DNA of 55,449 nt from Oscillospiraceae bacterium (lineage in GTDB: Bacteria; Bacillota; Clostridia; Oscillospirales; CAG-382), in the NCBI GenBank assembly GCA_015064955.1, contig SVRD01000012.1, forward strand, positions 1-55,449, written 5' to 3'. Below, piece after piece: positions 8,608 to 15,551 of this stretch; within the stretch, counting starts at the first letter, position 1, and each line of letters opens with the position of its first letter. Under the pieces are notes generated by a model that did not search any database, was not told the origin of the DNA, and saw only the letters and a list, made by a program, of their open reading frames with translations. A program made the translations under genes and the position numbers.

Positions 8608-8895
8608 CTAATCTGCGTTTACAGCGTATACGCTGACTTTCTTTCTTCCGCCTGCCATCGGTTCGAACTTAACCTTACCGTCGATGAGGGCGAAAAGGGT
8701 GTCATCGGAGCCACGGCCGACGTTGTTGCCGGGATGGATCTTGGTGCCTCTCTGACGGAGAAGAATGTTGCCGGCAGTAACGAACTGACCGTCCTGTCTC
8801 TTTACGCCGAGACGCTTAGACTCACTGTCACGACCGTTCTTGGTAGAACCGACACCTTTTTTATGTGCAAAGAACTGAATAGACAATCTGAGCAT
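8608..8895 (-). CDS. rpmA: Ribosomal protein L27 with Firmicutes-type cleavable N-terminus
   Basis: This large-subunit protein lies near the peptidyl-transferase centre. Its 95 residues include the typical [19 protein letters not shown] and GNNVGRG stretches. The N-terminus [14 protein letters not shown] is the Firmicutes extension that must be removed after the FF pair, by the Prp protease, to expose the AHKKG end that reaches the active site. prp is the gene directly upstream (24-base gap). AAAGGAG precedes the start. Confidence 0.97.
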   Translation of the reverse strand: MLRLSIQFFAHKKGVGSTKNGRDSESKRLGVKRQDGQFVTAGNILLRQRGTKIHPGNNVGRGSDDTLFALIDGKVKFEPMAGGRKKVSVYAVNAD

Positions 8896-8919
8896 GATAT
8901 GAGCTCCTTTCGATAAAAT

Positions 8920-9234
8920 TTAATTCACGGTTACCCGAACAAAATCCGGATACTCGTTCGACAGGGCTGACATTTCGCGCCAGAACCCCTCGATAAGTGC
9001 GCAAGCACGTTCATCCATAGCTTTGAGCTTGAGCTCGATCACTGCATCGGCTTCCTCAACGAAAACCTCGGCAGGAACAGAAAACGAATCGGTAATGCAG
9101 TTTACCGTGAGCATCGTCATCGCACTGACAGCGGCGCAAACGATATCGCTTCCCTCTTCGGCATAGCCCGAATGACCGTGAATGCGGAAATTACAAAATT
9201 TTCCCTTCGATTTAACAAACGAAGCGGTGATCAT
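8920..9234 (-). CDS. prp: Ribosomal-processing cysteine protease Prp
   Basis: Prp removes the N-terminal extension of L27. The 104-residue protein has the conserved histidine in GHSGYAEEGSDIVCAAVSA and the nucleophilic cysteine 12 residues later in the same stretch. It lies between rplU and rpmA, its invariant place in Firmicutes. Its ATG is 3 bases after the rplU stop and no strong RBS is seen, so translation is probably coupled to rplU. Confidence 0.95.
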   Translation of the reverse strand: MITASFVKSKGKFCNFRIHGHSGYAEEGSDIVCAAVSAMTMLTVNCITDSFSVPAEVFVEEADAVIELKLKAMDERACALIEGFWREMSALSNEYPDFVRVTVN

Positions 9235-9237
9235 CTC

Positions 9238-9546
9238 TTATTTCGAGATGCTGAGGATCTGAAGCTTTGTGTAAGGCTGTCTGTGACCGATATGCTTCTT
9301 GGAATCCTTCTTGGGCTTGTACTTCATTACGTGAATCTTCTTGCCCTTGCCGTTCTTAACGACGCTTGCGGTAACGGTAGCGGCAACGGTAGGAGTACCT
9401 GCAACGAAACCGTTATCATCGGCGATAGCAAGAACCTTTTCGAAGGTGTAGGTTTCGCCTTCTTCGATACCGAGCTTTTCAACAAAGATGATATCGCCTT
9501 CGCTAACCTTGTACTGCTTTCCGCCTGTTTCAACGATTGCAAACAT
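9238..9546 (-). CDS. rplU: Ribosomal protein L21
   Basis: The start is ATG 9546, giving [18 protein letters not shown], the normal L21 beginning. The longer open frame to 9666 would add 40 residues with no similarity to L21. The 102-residue length is standard and the C-terminal signature [15 protein letters not shown] is present. It is the first gene of the rplU-prp-rpmA operon. Confidence 0.97.
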   Translation of the reverse strand: MFAIVETGGKQYKVSEGDIIFVEKLGIEEGETYTFEKVLAIADDNGFVAGTPTVAATVTASVVKNGKGKKIHVMKYKPKKDSKKHIGHRQPYTKLQILSISK

Positions 9547-9549
9547 TTG

Positions 9550-9645
9550 TAAGCACCATTTCCTTTCATAAGACTCGCTGCTTAGTAGGTGCGCGTCGGA
9601 ACGCAACTTTAAAAACCCCATACATGCGGCAAATGAGAGTGTACC
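9550..9645 (-). promoter_or_regulatory. Probable L21 leader (autoregulatory 5' UTR of rplU)
   Basis: About 100 bases upstream of rplU are non-coding. On the minus strand they include GCGCACCTACTAAGCAGCGAG just before the RBS. Firmicutes rplU genes carry a structured L21 leader in exactly this position. I assign it on position and general similarity only; a covariance-model hit would settle it. Confidence 0.45.
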
Positions 9646-9681
9646 ACAATATCGCGCCGTTGTCAAGGGTTTTTGAACAAT

Positions 9682-9888
9682 TTATTCCTTATCTTCGACA
9701 AACTCCATTATATCCTCAACCCTGCACTCAAGAATCGTGCAAAGCTTGTTTATAGTTTTGGTTTCCATATTGTCGTTTGCCTTCAAACGCCTTACCGTTT
9801 TGCTGTCTATTCCGCATTTTTCGCGTAACTGATAGGTTGTTACACCCTTCTTTTCCATAGTAATCCACAACTTATCGAAAATTATCAT
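9682..9888 (-). CDS. Small XRE-family (Cro/CI-type) DNA-binding protein
   Basis: These 68 residues form little more than one helix-turn-helix domain: TTYQLREKCGIDSKTVRRLK is the HTH, followed by NKLCTILECRVEDIMEF, the usual end of the XRE fold. Such one-domain proteins are found as housekeeping regulators and in mobile elements. GAGGGGG lies upstream at a rather long spacing. A consensus promoter facing away from this gene, inside a CCCCC/GGGGG inverted repeat, lies just upstream and may be its target. Confidence 0.85.
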   Translation of the reverse strand: MIIFDKLWITMEKKGVTTYQLREKCGIDSKTVRRLKANDNMETKTINKLCTILECRVEDIMEFVEDKE

Positions 9889-9899
9889 AAAATTATTAT

Positions 9900-9936
9900 A
9901 CCCCCTCTTGACAATTTGTATTATGGGGGTTATAAT
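9900..9936 (+). promoter_or_regulatory. Perfect consensus promoter facing right, overlapped by an inverted repeat
   Basis: TTGACA (9908-9913), a 17-base spacer and TATAAT (9931-9936) form an exact sigma-A consensus on the plus strand. ACCCCC (9900-9905) and GGGGGT (9925-9930) are inverted arms flanking the -35 region and touching the -10. No protein gene follows in this direction: the next gene is the 3' end of spo0A on the opposite strand. The product would be a short or antisense RNA. Confidence 0.65.
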
Positions 9937-9988
9937 CGCATTTATTAAGGGGATATATTCCCCATATGGTAAATTAACGATAAATAAA

Positions 9989-10016
9989 GAAGCAGACGTC
10001 TTGCGCCTGCCTCTTC
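9989..10016 (-). terminator. Terminator downstream of spo0A
   Basis: On the minus strand GAGGCAGGCG and CGTCTGCTTC form an imperfect stem around CAAGA, followed by TTTATTTAT. It lies 20 bases beyond the spo0A stop. Confidence 0.65.
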
Positions 10017-10036
10017 CAAAATATAATATTATGTAA

Positions 10037-10813
10037 TCAAACCGCCGCGTAGGATTTGTTTTTGAGCCGCAGGTTATCGGCTATCATCGCGATAAATTCC
10101 GAATTGGTGGGCTTCCCGCGGGAATTCTGAACGGTATATCCGAAAAAGGAATTGAGCACGTCGAGATCGCCTCTGTCCCAAGCGACCTCTATCGCGTGGC
10201 GGATAGCTCGTTCAACTCTCGAGCTTGTGGTGGAATACTGCTTTGCCACCGAGGGATAAAGAATCTTTGTGACCGAATTGATAACGTCGTTGTCCTTTAT
10301 TGCCATAATAATCGCGGTGCGCAGATACTGATAGCCCTTTATGTGTGCGGGAACACCGATCTGATGTATGATTTTCGTCACCTGCGCCTCCAGATCAGCC
10401 TCGTCTCTGCTCGGCACTCTTGCCATTCCGCGTCTTCTGGTCTTGTCGGTAAGCCTTTTGATACGGTCTGCCAGAGTGTTGAAATCGAGCGGCTTGAGCA
10501 TACAGTACGCCGCGCCCGCCTCACAGCATTCCTCGAAAAGATTCTGGCTTGTGAACGATGCAAGCATAACAAACGCGGGAAAATCGTCGCCCATTTGCTT
10601 TTTTGCGTTCCGCAACAGTCCGACACCGTCCATTTTCCCGAGATAAAGATCGGAAATAACGACGTTCGGCTTGGTACGGACCATTTTCGCAAACGCCTCC
10701 TGACCGTCAGATGCTTCGGCAACTACCTCTATATCCTGCCTTCTCAGGCTTTGAACACAAAGACTTCTGAACTCGCTGTTCGAGTCGGCAATTAATACCC
10801 TCGGTTTTTCCAT
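10037..10813 (-). CDS. spo0A: Sporulation master regulator Spo0A
   Basis: Spo0A is the phosphorelay-controlled transcription factor that commits the cell to sporulation. The 258 residues show a receiver domain (1-120) with acidic residue D10, phospho-acceptor D55 (VVISDLYLG) and K107 (MLKPLD). The Spo0A-specific DNA-binding domain (about 145-258) has the recognition region [20 protein letters not shown] and the family ending [27 protein letters not shown] precedes the ATG. Spo0A normally sits directly after spoIVB; here two unrelated genes lie between them. The 390-base upstream region holds 0A-box-like motifs, consistent with self-regulation. Confidence 0.98.
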   Translation of the reverse strand: MEKPRVLIADSNSEFRSLCVQSLRRQDIEVVAEASDGQEAFAKMVRTKPNVVISDLYLGKMDGVGLLRNAKKQMGDDFPAFVMLASFTSQNLFEECCEAGAAYCMLKPLDFNTLADRIKRLTDKTRRRGMARVPSRDEADLEAQVTKIIHQIGVPAHIKGYQYLRTAIIMAIKDNDVINSVTKILYPSVAKQYSTTSSRVERAIRHAIEVAWDRGDLDVLNSFFGYTVQNSRGKPTNSEFIAMIADNLRLKNKSYAAV

Positions 10814-10994
10814 AATTTTGTTACTCCTTGTATATTTATTTTCATTGACTGTATTTTAACACAAAATCACTCGCCTAAGCAATAGATTTGCGCCAAAAAA
10901 ACCGAGCGTTTATGAACTTTCGTAATACTGTTTTCGACTTTTATACATCTTTTCCGTACCGAAACCGCAGATTTTCGACGCATTTCGATGCGAA

Positions 10995-11068
10995 ATTTGT
11001 CGTATTTTGTCGAATTTTGTAATTTGTCATATTATTCACCCATTTGTCTGTTTATGCACTAATTTGTC
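10995..11068. promoter_or_regulatory. Array of TTTGTC motifs, with one 0A-box, upstream of spo0A
   Basis: Five TTTGTC motifs lie at 10995-11001, 11006-11012, 11022-11028, 11042-11048 and 11062-11068, the last three 20 bases apart. The second is part of TGTCGAA (11008-11014), a perfect 0A box. TTCGAC half-matches occur at about 10932-10938 and 10974-10980. The block lies 180-255 bases upstream of the spo0A start, within a gene-free stretch (10814-11204). Binding by Spo0A itself is inferred. Confidence 0.55.
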
Positions 11069-11204
11069 GATATTTTGTATATTTTTGCATTATCTCGCAA
11101 CCGTGCGCCGCCTAAGTTTACCGATTGAAACTCAAATATAACAACATCAGAACAAAAACGCCTTTCCTTTTAAAAGAAAGACGTTATATGATAAATAATT
11201 TCAC

Positions 11205-12296
11205 TTAGACCCAGGAATTCACTTCTTCAAGATAATTACGGAATCGTTGATCGTTTCTGATCGAATCAAAGGCATGCCACGACAAACGGTAAATAACCGA
11301 TCTCTTATCAAGCGATTTTGCCGTATGTGAATCTTTCGGCAGCACCGGTGAGTTTTCTGTGTTATCGGTATCACTTCCTATTATCAACTCGCGCGCGTTT
11401 GTTATAAACTCGTCTAAATATCCGAATGCTTTTTCGCGTTCACCTCTCCAAGATGCTCGTTGTGCAAGCCGAACAGTCGCATTACAAAGATGATGCTTAA
11501 ATAAGCCATGCTGTGTTTCGTCCATTGCGTGAATAATTGTGTATTCAATTTCGTATATCTCATCTATTATATTACGGTTATTTTTAAAACTGTCACTCAA
11601 CATATTCCCATAGCATTGTGCGATACGTTCAAAGTCCCAAAGCAAAAACGCCATCGTATCGTAAACCGATTCTTTGTAATACTCTTTACTTCGTTCATAT
11701 TGTCCTTTTCTCAACAATAGATTACCGAGCATTCGGTTTTGAGTATAGCGACAGCTTCGGGGTAATTTGTTGATTTCCTCCTTTGCCTGCTCAAAATTAC
11801 CCGCAGCGATATAATTATCTGCAAGCTTGCAGATCGCATCGCCATATGCAGAACCGCATTGACATTTTTGCAACCGCTTAGAAAAATCCTTTGCATTACA
11901 GATAAGCTCTTCTTTTTCCTGCTCATCTATTTTTTCTTTAGGCGAAGAAAGCCATTCTGCAGACAAGCTTAGTGTTTTTTGCAATATATCTTCATTAAAT
12001 GGATTGTTTTTCAACAGCTCCAAGCACTTGTTGTATTTTTCTCTGAAGGTCTGTTCTGTCGAGCGATAAATTTCTTCCAATGATGAATCCAAGAACATAT
12101 CCTCGTACCCCAGAAGCTCATCTGTCGAGATATTAAACAAGCGAGCGATAGGCACGATCATCGCAAAGTCGGGGGTTCCTTGTCCCGTTTCCCATTTTGA
12201 AACTGCTTGTGGTGTTACGTTTAAATATGTGGCAACATCTTCTTGCGTATATCCAAGTCTTTTTCTGTTATCTTTGAAAACTGTCTGAAAACTCAT
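11205..12296 (-). CDS. XRE-family transcriptional regulator with C-terminal helical repeat domain
   Basis: The start is ATG 12296 because GGAGGG lies 7 bases upstream. The protein then begins MSFQTVFKDNRKRLGYTQED. The N-terminal 65 residues are a Cro/CI-type HTH (TQEDVATYLNVTPQAVSKWE) and end in DELLGY. The remaining 300 residues are helical, with alternating hydrophobic pairs suggestive of TPR-like repeats, as in XRE regulators that sense peptides or monitor stress. The ligand is unknown. It diverges from the Fic gene and both have strong promoters in the shared 210-base gap. It interrupts the usual spoIVB-spo0A adjacency. Confidence 0.85.
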   Translation of the reverse strand: MSFQTVFKDNRKRLGYTQEDVATYLNVTPQAVSKWETGQGTPDFAMIVPIARLFNISTDELLGYEDMFLDSSLEEIYRSTEQTFREKYNKCLELLKNNPFNEDILQKTLSLSAEWLSSPKEKIDEQEKEELICNAKDFSKRLQKCQCGSAYGDAICKLADNYIAAGNFEQAKEEINKLPRSCRYTQNRMLGNLLLRKGQYERSKEYYKESVYDTMAFLLWDFERIAQCYGNMLSDSFKNNRNIIDEIYEIEYTIIHAMDETQHGLFKHHLCNATVRLAQRASWRGEREKAFGYLDEFITNARELIIGSDTDNTENSPVLPKDSHTAKSLDKRSVIYRLSWHAFDSIRNDQRFRNYLEEVNSWV

Positions 12297-12342
12297 TTGA
12301 AATCCCTCCAAAGTATTCCCCTATTATTCTTCACATACGAAT

Positions 12343-12371
12343 ATTATATTGCTTCCATCTACGAAAATCAA
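12343..12371 (-). promoter_or_regulatory. Promoter of the XRE regulator gene
   Basis: On the minus strand TTGATT (12366-12371), a 17-base spacer and TATAAT (12343-12348) lie 47 bases before the ATG at 12296. Confidence 0.75.
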
Positions 12372-12418
12372 GCAACCGTATTTTTCATATTTTTCAACGG
12401 GGAGTTGTTTTTTCATAT

Positions 12419-12492
12419 TTTGCCGTTATCGGCAATTTTGTTCACTGCTTTGTGATTGTTTGGTTGACTTTTTGCCGATAATCTGATATAAT
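12419..12492 (+). promoter_or_regulatory. Promoter of the Fic gene with putative operators
   Basis: TTGACT (12464-12469), 17 bases and TATAAT (12487-12492) precede the Fic gene. TTGCCGTTATCGGCAA (12419-12434) is a palindrome with a 6-bp stem. Its half-site TGCCGATAA recurs at 12473-12481, inside the spacer. A repressor bound there would block the promoter. The divergent XRE protein and the Fic protein's own N-terminal HTH are both candidates. Confidence 0.65.
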
Positions 12493-12507
12493 ACAAGCAG
12501 AGGTGAT

Positions 12508-13401
12508 ATGATGAAATATCTGTCTGTTGCAGAAATGGCAAAAATATGGAAGCTCTCTGAACGAAGCGTCCGCAATTATTGCGCCGAGGGACGTGTCGAC
12601 GGAGCGTTTCTTACCGGCAAAACCTGGAATATCCCGGAATTTGCAGAAAAACCCGAAAGGATAAATAAACGTACCAACGACCGCAAAACCTTGCTTTATG
12701 TATTGAAAGACGAAAAGGTTCGTCGGGCAAAAGGCGGAATCTACCACAAGATTCAAATCGAATTGACTTATAATTCAAATCATATCGAGGGCAGTCGCTT
12801 AACACACGATCAGACCCGCTATATATTCGAAACAAACACTATAGGAATTACAGATGAAAGTGTACGTGTTGATGATATCATCGAAACTAACAATCATTTC
12901 CGTTGTATAGATGAAATCATTGATAATGCAACTGCCACCCTTTCCGAAAAGCTCATAAAAAAATTACATTTGATACTCAAAACCGGAACCTCCGATTCTA
13001 AAAAGGAATGGTTCTCGGTCGGCAATTATAAAAAAATCCCCAATGAAGTCGGCGGGAACGAAACAACTCTCCCCGAAAACGTTTCCGACGAAATAAAGAA
13101 GCTCCTTAAAGTGTATAACGAAAAAACTGTCATAACACTTGAAGATATAATCGATTTTCACGTACAGTTCGAGCGCATTCACCCGTTTCAAGACGGAAAC
13201 GGACGTGTAGGAAGATTAATTATGTTCAAGGAATGCTTGAAGCATAATATTGTTCCTTTCATCATCGAGGACGATATAAAAATGTTCTATTATCGCGGTT
13301 TAAAGGAATGGAACAATGAAAGGGGATATCTTACCGACACCTGCCTTTCTGCGCAGGATAAATTCAAAAAGTATTTGGACTATTTCAGAATCAACCATTA
13401 A
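12508..13401 (+). CDS. Fic-domain protein with N-terminal DNA-binding domain
   Basis: Fic enzymes usually transfer AMP to hydroxyl side chains of target proteins. In this 297-residue protein the active motif is intact (HPFQDGNGRVGR, 225-236, catalytic H225). An inhibitory-helix motif S-N-H-I-E-G lies at 90-95 with E94 as the inhibitory glutamate, so it is a class II-type self-inhibited Fic protein. Residues 1-45 (YLSVAEMAKIWKLSERSVRN) look like a MerR/excisionase-type HTH, an architecture seen in Fic proteins that regulate their own expression. AGAGGTG lies just upstream; the start may be 12508 or the next ATG at 12511. Targets are unknown. There is no small antitoxin-like gene beside it. Confidence 0.9.
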   Translation: MMKYLSVAEMAKIWKLSERSVRNYCAEGRVDGAFLTGKTWNIPEFAEKPERINKRTNDRKTLLYVLKDEKVRRAKGGIYHKIQIELTYNSNHIEGSRLTHDQTRYIFETNTIGITDESVRVDDIIETNNHFRCIDEIIDNATATLSEKLIKKLHLILKTGTSDSKKEWFSVGNYKKIPNEVGGNETTLPENVSDEIKKLLKVYNEKTVITLEDIIDFHVQFERIHPFQDGNGRVGRLIMFKECLKHNIVPFIIEDDIKMFYYRGLKEWNNERGYLTDTCLSAQDKFKKYLDYFRINH

Positions 13402-13407
13402 ACGACA

Positions 13408-13447
13408 AAACGATATTGCCCGATTTGAGCAATATCGTTTTTCTTTT
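13408..13447 (+). terminator. Terminator of the Fic gene
   Basis: AAACGATATTGC and GCAATATCGTTT are perfect 12-base arms around a 9-base loop, followed by TTCTTTT. It lies 7 bases after the stop and is shared with the convergent spoIVB. Confidence 0.88.
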
Positions 13448-13453
13448 GCAATA

Positions 13454-14515
13454 TTATGCCGCTATAAGAGTGCTCGTATATTCCACACCGACGTCAAACG
13501 CGCTGTCGAGCATATTCTCGATAAAGATGCCGTATCCGCAGATTGGATCGTTGATAAGCACGTGGGTGACCGCGCCGACGAGCTTGCCGTTCTGAATGAT
13601 CGGCGAGCCCGACATTCCCTGCACTATCCCGCCCGTTTTTTCGATAAGCTCATTATCGCAAACACGTATCAAAAAGTTCTTTGTACTGCCCGATGCGGCA
13701 TATATCTGAATGATCTCGATATCGTATTCGGCGATTCCTCCTTCGGAAAGCGTTGTCAGAATTGTAGCCGCGCCCTCACTTATATCGTTTCGCTTGGCTA
13801 TCGGCATCGGCTCGAACGACGTATCGGGGATTTCGGAAAGTCTGCCGAACACACCCGTTTCGCAATTATCCCAAAGATAACCGATCGACGCACGCCCGAA
13901 GATCCCCTTCAGCTCACCGGGGTCGTTTCTCACGCTTTTTTCCACGCTTTCAATAGTAACGTCTACAACGTCTGCCCTTTTCAATGGCAATAGCACTCCC
14001 GTATCGCTCTCATAAATGCCGTGCCCAAGACCGCCGAAATCGTTGGTTTGCGGGTCGATAAAGGTAACGGTGCCGATTCCTGCCGTTGAATCGCGCACCA
14101 TCACACCGATTCGGTAGCAGCCGTTTGCGATATCGCGCGCAGGGGTGCAATTAACGGTGTGCTCCTCACCCCCGCGGACAAACGCGATGCTTATCGGATT
14201 GCCGCCGCTTCCCGATATCATATCGGTAAGCGCTTCTGCCGAATCAAATTCGCTTCCGCCTGCACGGATTATAACGTCACCCGCCATCAAGCCGGCGTCC
14301 TTGGCAGGAGAAGCCATACCGGTTTCGGTTTCGACACCCGTTGTCCCCAAAACGATCGCGCCCTTGACGTGAAATTTTATTCCGAAAGCCATACCGCCGG
14401 GAATCAGCTCGATTTCCTCCGAGCCCTCCGCCGCGGCTGTTATCGGAAGCGATATCACAAGCAAGAACGCGGCGGCGAGCGCAAGCAGCCGATTTTTGTT
14501 TTTGAATTTTTCCAT
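13454..14515 (-). CDS. spoIVB: SpoIVB serine peptidase (sporulation signal)
   Basis: SpoIVB is made in the forespore and cleaves SpoIVFA to trigger late sigma-K processing in Bacillus; many Clostridia keep it for less clear roles. The 353 residues show a signal or membrane anchor (9-29), a PDZ domain (about 50-125, GLMAGDVIIRAGG), and the S55 peptidase domain with the catalytic histidine in GGLGHGIYESD (H165) and serine in GMSGSPIIQNG (S302 or S304). The spo0A gene is the expected next gene but lies 2.6 kb further on. AAGGACAGG precedes the ATG. Confidence 0.95.
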   Translation of the reverse strand: MEKFKNKNRLLALAAAFLLVISLPITAAAEGSEEIELIPGGMAFGIKFHVKGAIVLGTTGVETETGMASPAKDAGLMAGDVIIRAGGSEFDSAEALTDMISGSGGNPISIAFVRGGEEHTVNCTPARDIANGCYRIGVMVRDSTAGIGTVTFIDPQTNDFGGLGHGIYESDTGVLLPLKRADVVDVTIESVEKSVRNDPGELKGIFGRASIGYLWDNCETGVFGRLSEIPDTSFEPMPIAKRNDISEGAATILTTLSEGGIAEYDIEIIQIYAASGSTKNFLIRVCDNELIEKTGGIVQGMSGSPIIQNGKLVGAVTHVLINDPICGYGIFIENMLDSAFDVGVEYTSTLIAA

Positions 14516-14594
14516 TTTGCAACCTGTCCTTGATTTTGTTTTTCACCGACTTTAATTTATGCAGTTGCGTTTTTTATATGCGAGGTAAAAAAAT

Positions 14595-14621
14595 GTACCG
14601 AGGCTTTGAAAGCTTCGGTAC
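14595..14621 (-). terminator. Terminator of the DtxR-type regulator gene
   Basis: GTACCGAGGCTTT and AAAGCTTCGGTAC form a 13-base stem with one mismatch. On the minus strand it is followed by ATTTTTTT. Confidence 0.8.
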
Positions 14622-14641
14622 GTTTGATTTTTTGTAATTTG

Positions 14642-15001
14642 TTATTTTTTATTTTTTTTGATCGCTTCAAAGGTTTCGTCGCTCAGAACGTGCTCGATCT
14701 TGCAGGCGTCCTCGGAGGCGACCGCTTCGCTGACACCGAGCGAAACGAAATATTCGGTAAGAACGGTGTGGCGCTCATACATTTTTTTGGCAACCGATAG
14801 ACCGACTTCGGTAAGCGAAAGTCCGCCGTCCTCGCCCACGTCCACGTAGCCGCCGTTTTTCAAAATTCCCAAAGCGCGAGAAACGCTCGGCTTTGAAACA
14901 CCGCGGTGCTCGCAAATATCCACCGCGCGAACCAAGGGCAGATCCTTGGACAGCAGATATATCGCTTCGAGGTACATTTCGCCCGATTCCTTAAGCCCCA
15001 T
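14642..15001 (-). CDS. DtxR/MntR-family metal-dependent transcriptional regulator
   Basis: A 119-residue winged-helix regulator. It begins ESGEMYLEAIYLLSKDLPLVR, the usual opening of MntR-like proteins, then VDICEHRGVSKPSVSRALGIL as the recognition region. The dimerisation and metal-site part follows (ERHTVLTEYFVSLGVSEAVASEDACKIEHVLSDET), including E, H and C/E ligand positions. It is short and lacks the SH3-like domain of DtxR, which fits the MntR/short subfamily. It likely represses metal-uptake genes elsewhere; no transporter lies beside it. Confidence 0.88.
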   Translation of the reverse strand: MGLKESGEMYLEAIYLLSKDLPLVRAVDICEHRGVSKPSVSRALGILKNGGYVDVGEDGGLSLTEVGLSVAKKMYERHTVLTEYFVSLGVSEAVASEDACKIEHVLSDETFEAIKKNKK

Positions 15002-15065
15002 TTCGCACTTCCTTCCTTTTGTTTGTTACATATATGATAACACGAAACCGCAAAAAAATCAAGTA

Positions 15066-15503
15066 CTAACGGCGCTTCATAATCTTTTTCATATTGCGCT
15101 TGCCGTTGCCCGCGCGCTTTGACGACACGAGCGCGGACAAGAGCGAAGCCGAAAGCGCAGAGGCCGCCACTGCGACGCAATTCAGCAGATTTATCCCGCC
15201 CGGCAATATAAGCGATATCAACAGCATCGGCGCCACCATACACAATCCGGTAAGCAAGCCCACTGCGATATATCTGTCCCGCTCTCTGTAAGTCGAAACG
15301 AAAGCCCCGATACCGCCGCCCGCAAACGCGCAAATACAAACGAGCGGAACGACGTATTTATTCGGATCGTCAAACCTGAGTGCCGCCAACGGCAGCAAGA
15401 GTGCAAGCAGCAGCATACCGAGCAAGCCCGCACCGCCGCCGATCAAAAGCGAAACAAGCAATCCGCCCGATGAAGCTCGCGGATTTATCGTTCTGTTGTC
15501 CAT
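15066..15503 (-). CDS. TIGR04086/YrzE-type four-helix membrane protein
   Basis: A 145-residue protein with four predicted membrane helices (about 15-40, 52-73, 80-105 and 110-130) and a basic C-terminal tail. The pattern of small-residue-rich helices matches the TIGR04086 family of unknown function found in Clostridia. The start at 15503 is the ATG preceded by GAAAGGGA. That RBS lies in the loop of a perfect 12-bp inverted repeat whose distal arm ends in the start codon itself. Confidence 0.75.
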   Translation of the reverse strand: MDNRTINPRASSGGLLVSLLIGGGAGLLGMLLLALLLPLAALRFDDPNKYVVPLVCICAFAGGGIGAFVSTYRERDRYIAVGLLTGLCMVAPMLLISLILPGGINLLNCVAVAASALSASLLSALVSSKRAGNGKRNMKKIMKRR

Positions 15504-15536
15504 ATATATCAATCCCTTTCTCGTTTGATATATATG
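15501..15536 (-). promoter_or_regulatory. Hairpin enclosing the RBS and start codon of the membrane protein gene
   Basis: CATATATATCAA (15501-15512) and TTGATATATATG (15525-15536) are perfectly complementary around a 12-base loop. In the minus-strand mRNA the loop carries GAAAGGGA and the 3' arm ends with the AUG. An AU-only stem with a buried start codon could act as a translational switch or thermometer, or be a DNA operator. Confidence 0.55.
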
Positions 15537-15551
15537 TTTATTTTTATTGTT

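Noticed and set aside
9948-9963. AGGGGATATATTCCCCA hairpin as a riboswitch or attachment site
   Set aside because: It is only a short stem with no further conserved structure, and nothing supports a specific role.
13316-13993. 225-codon plus-strand frame over the end of Fic and spoIVB
   Set aside because: It crosses the Fic terminator and is antisense to the SpoIVB catalytic domain.
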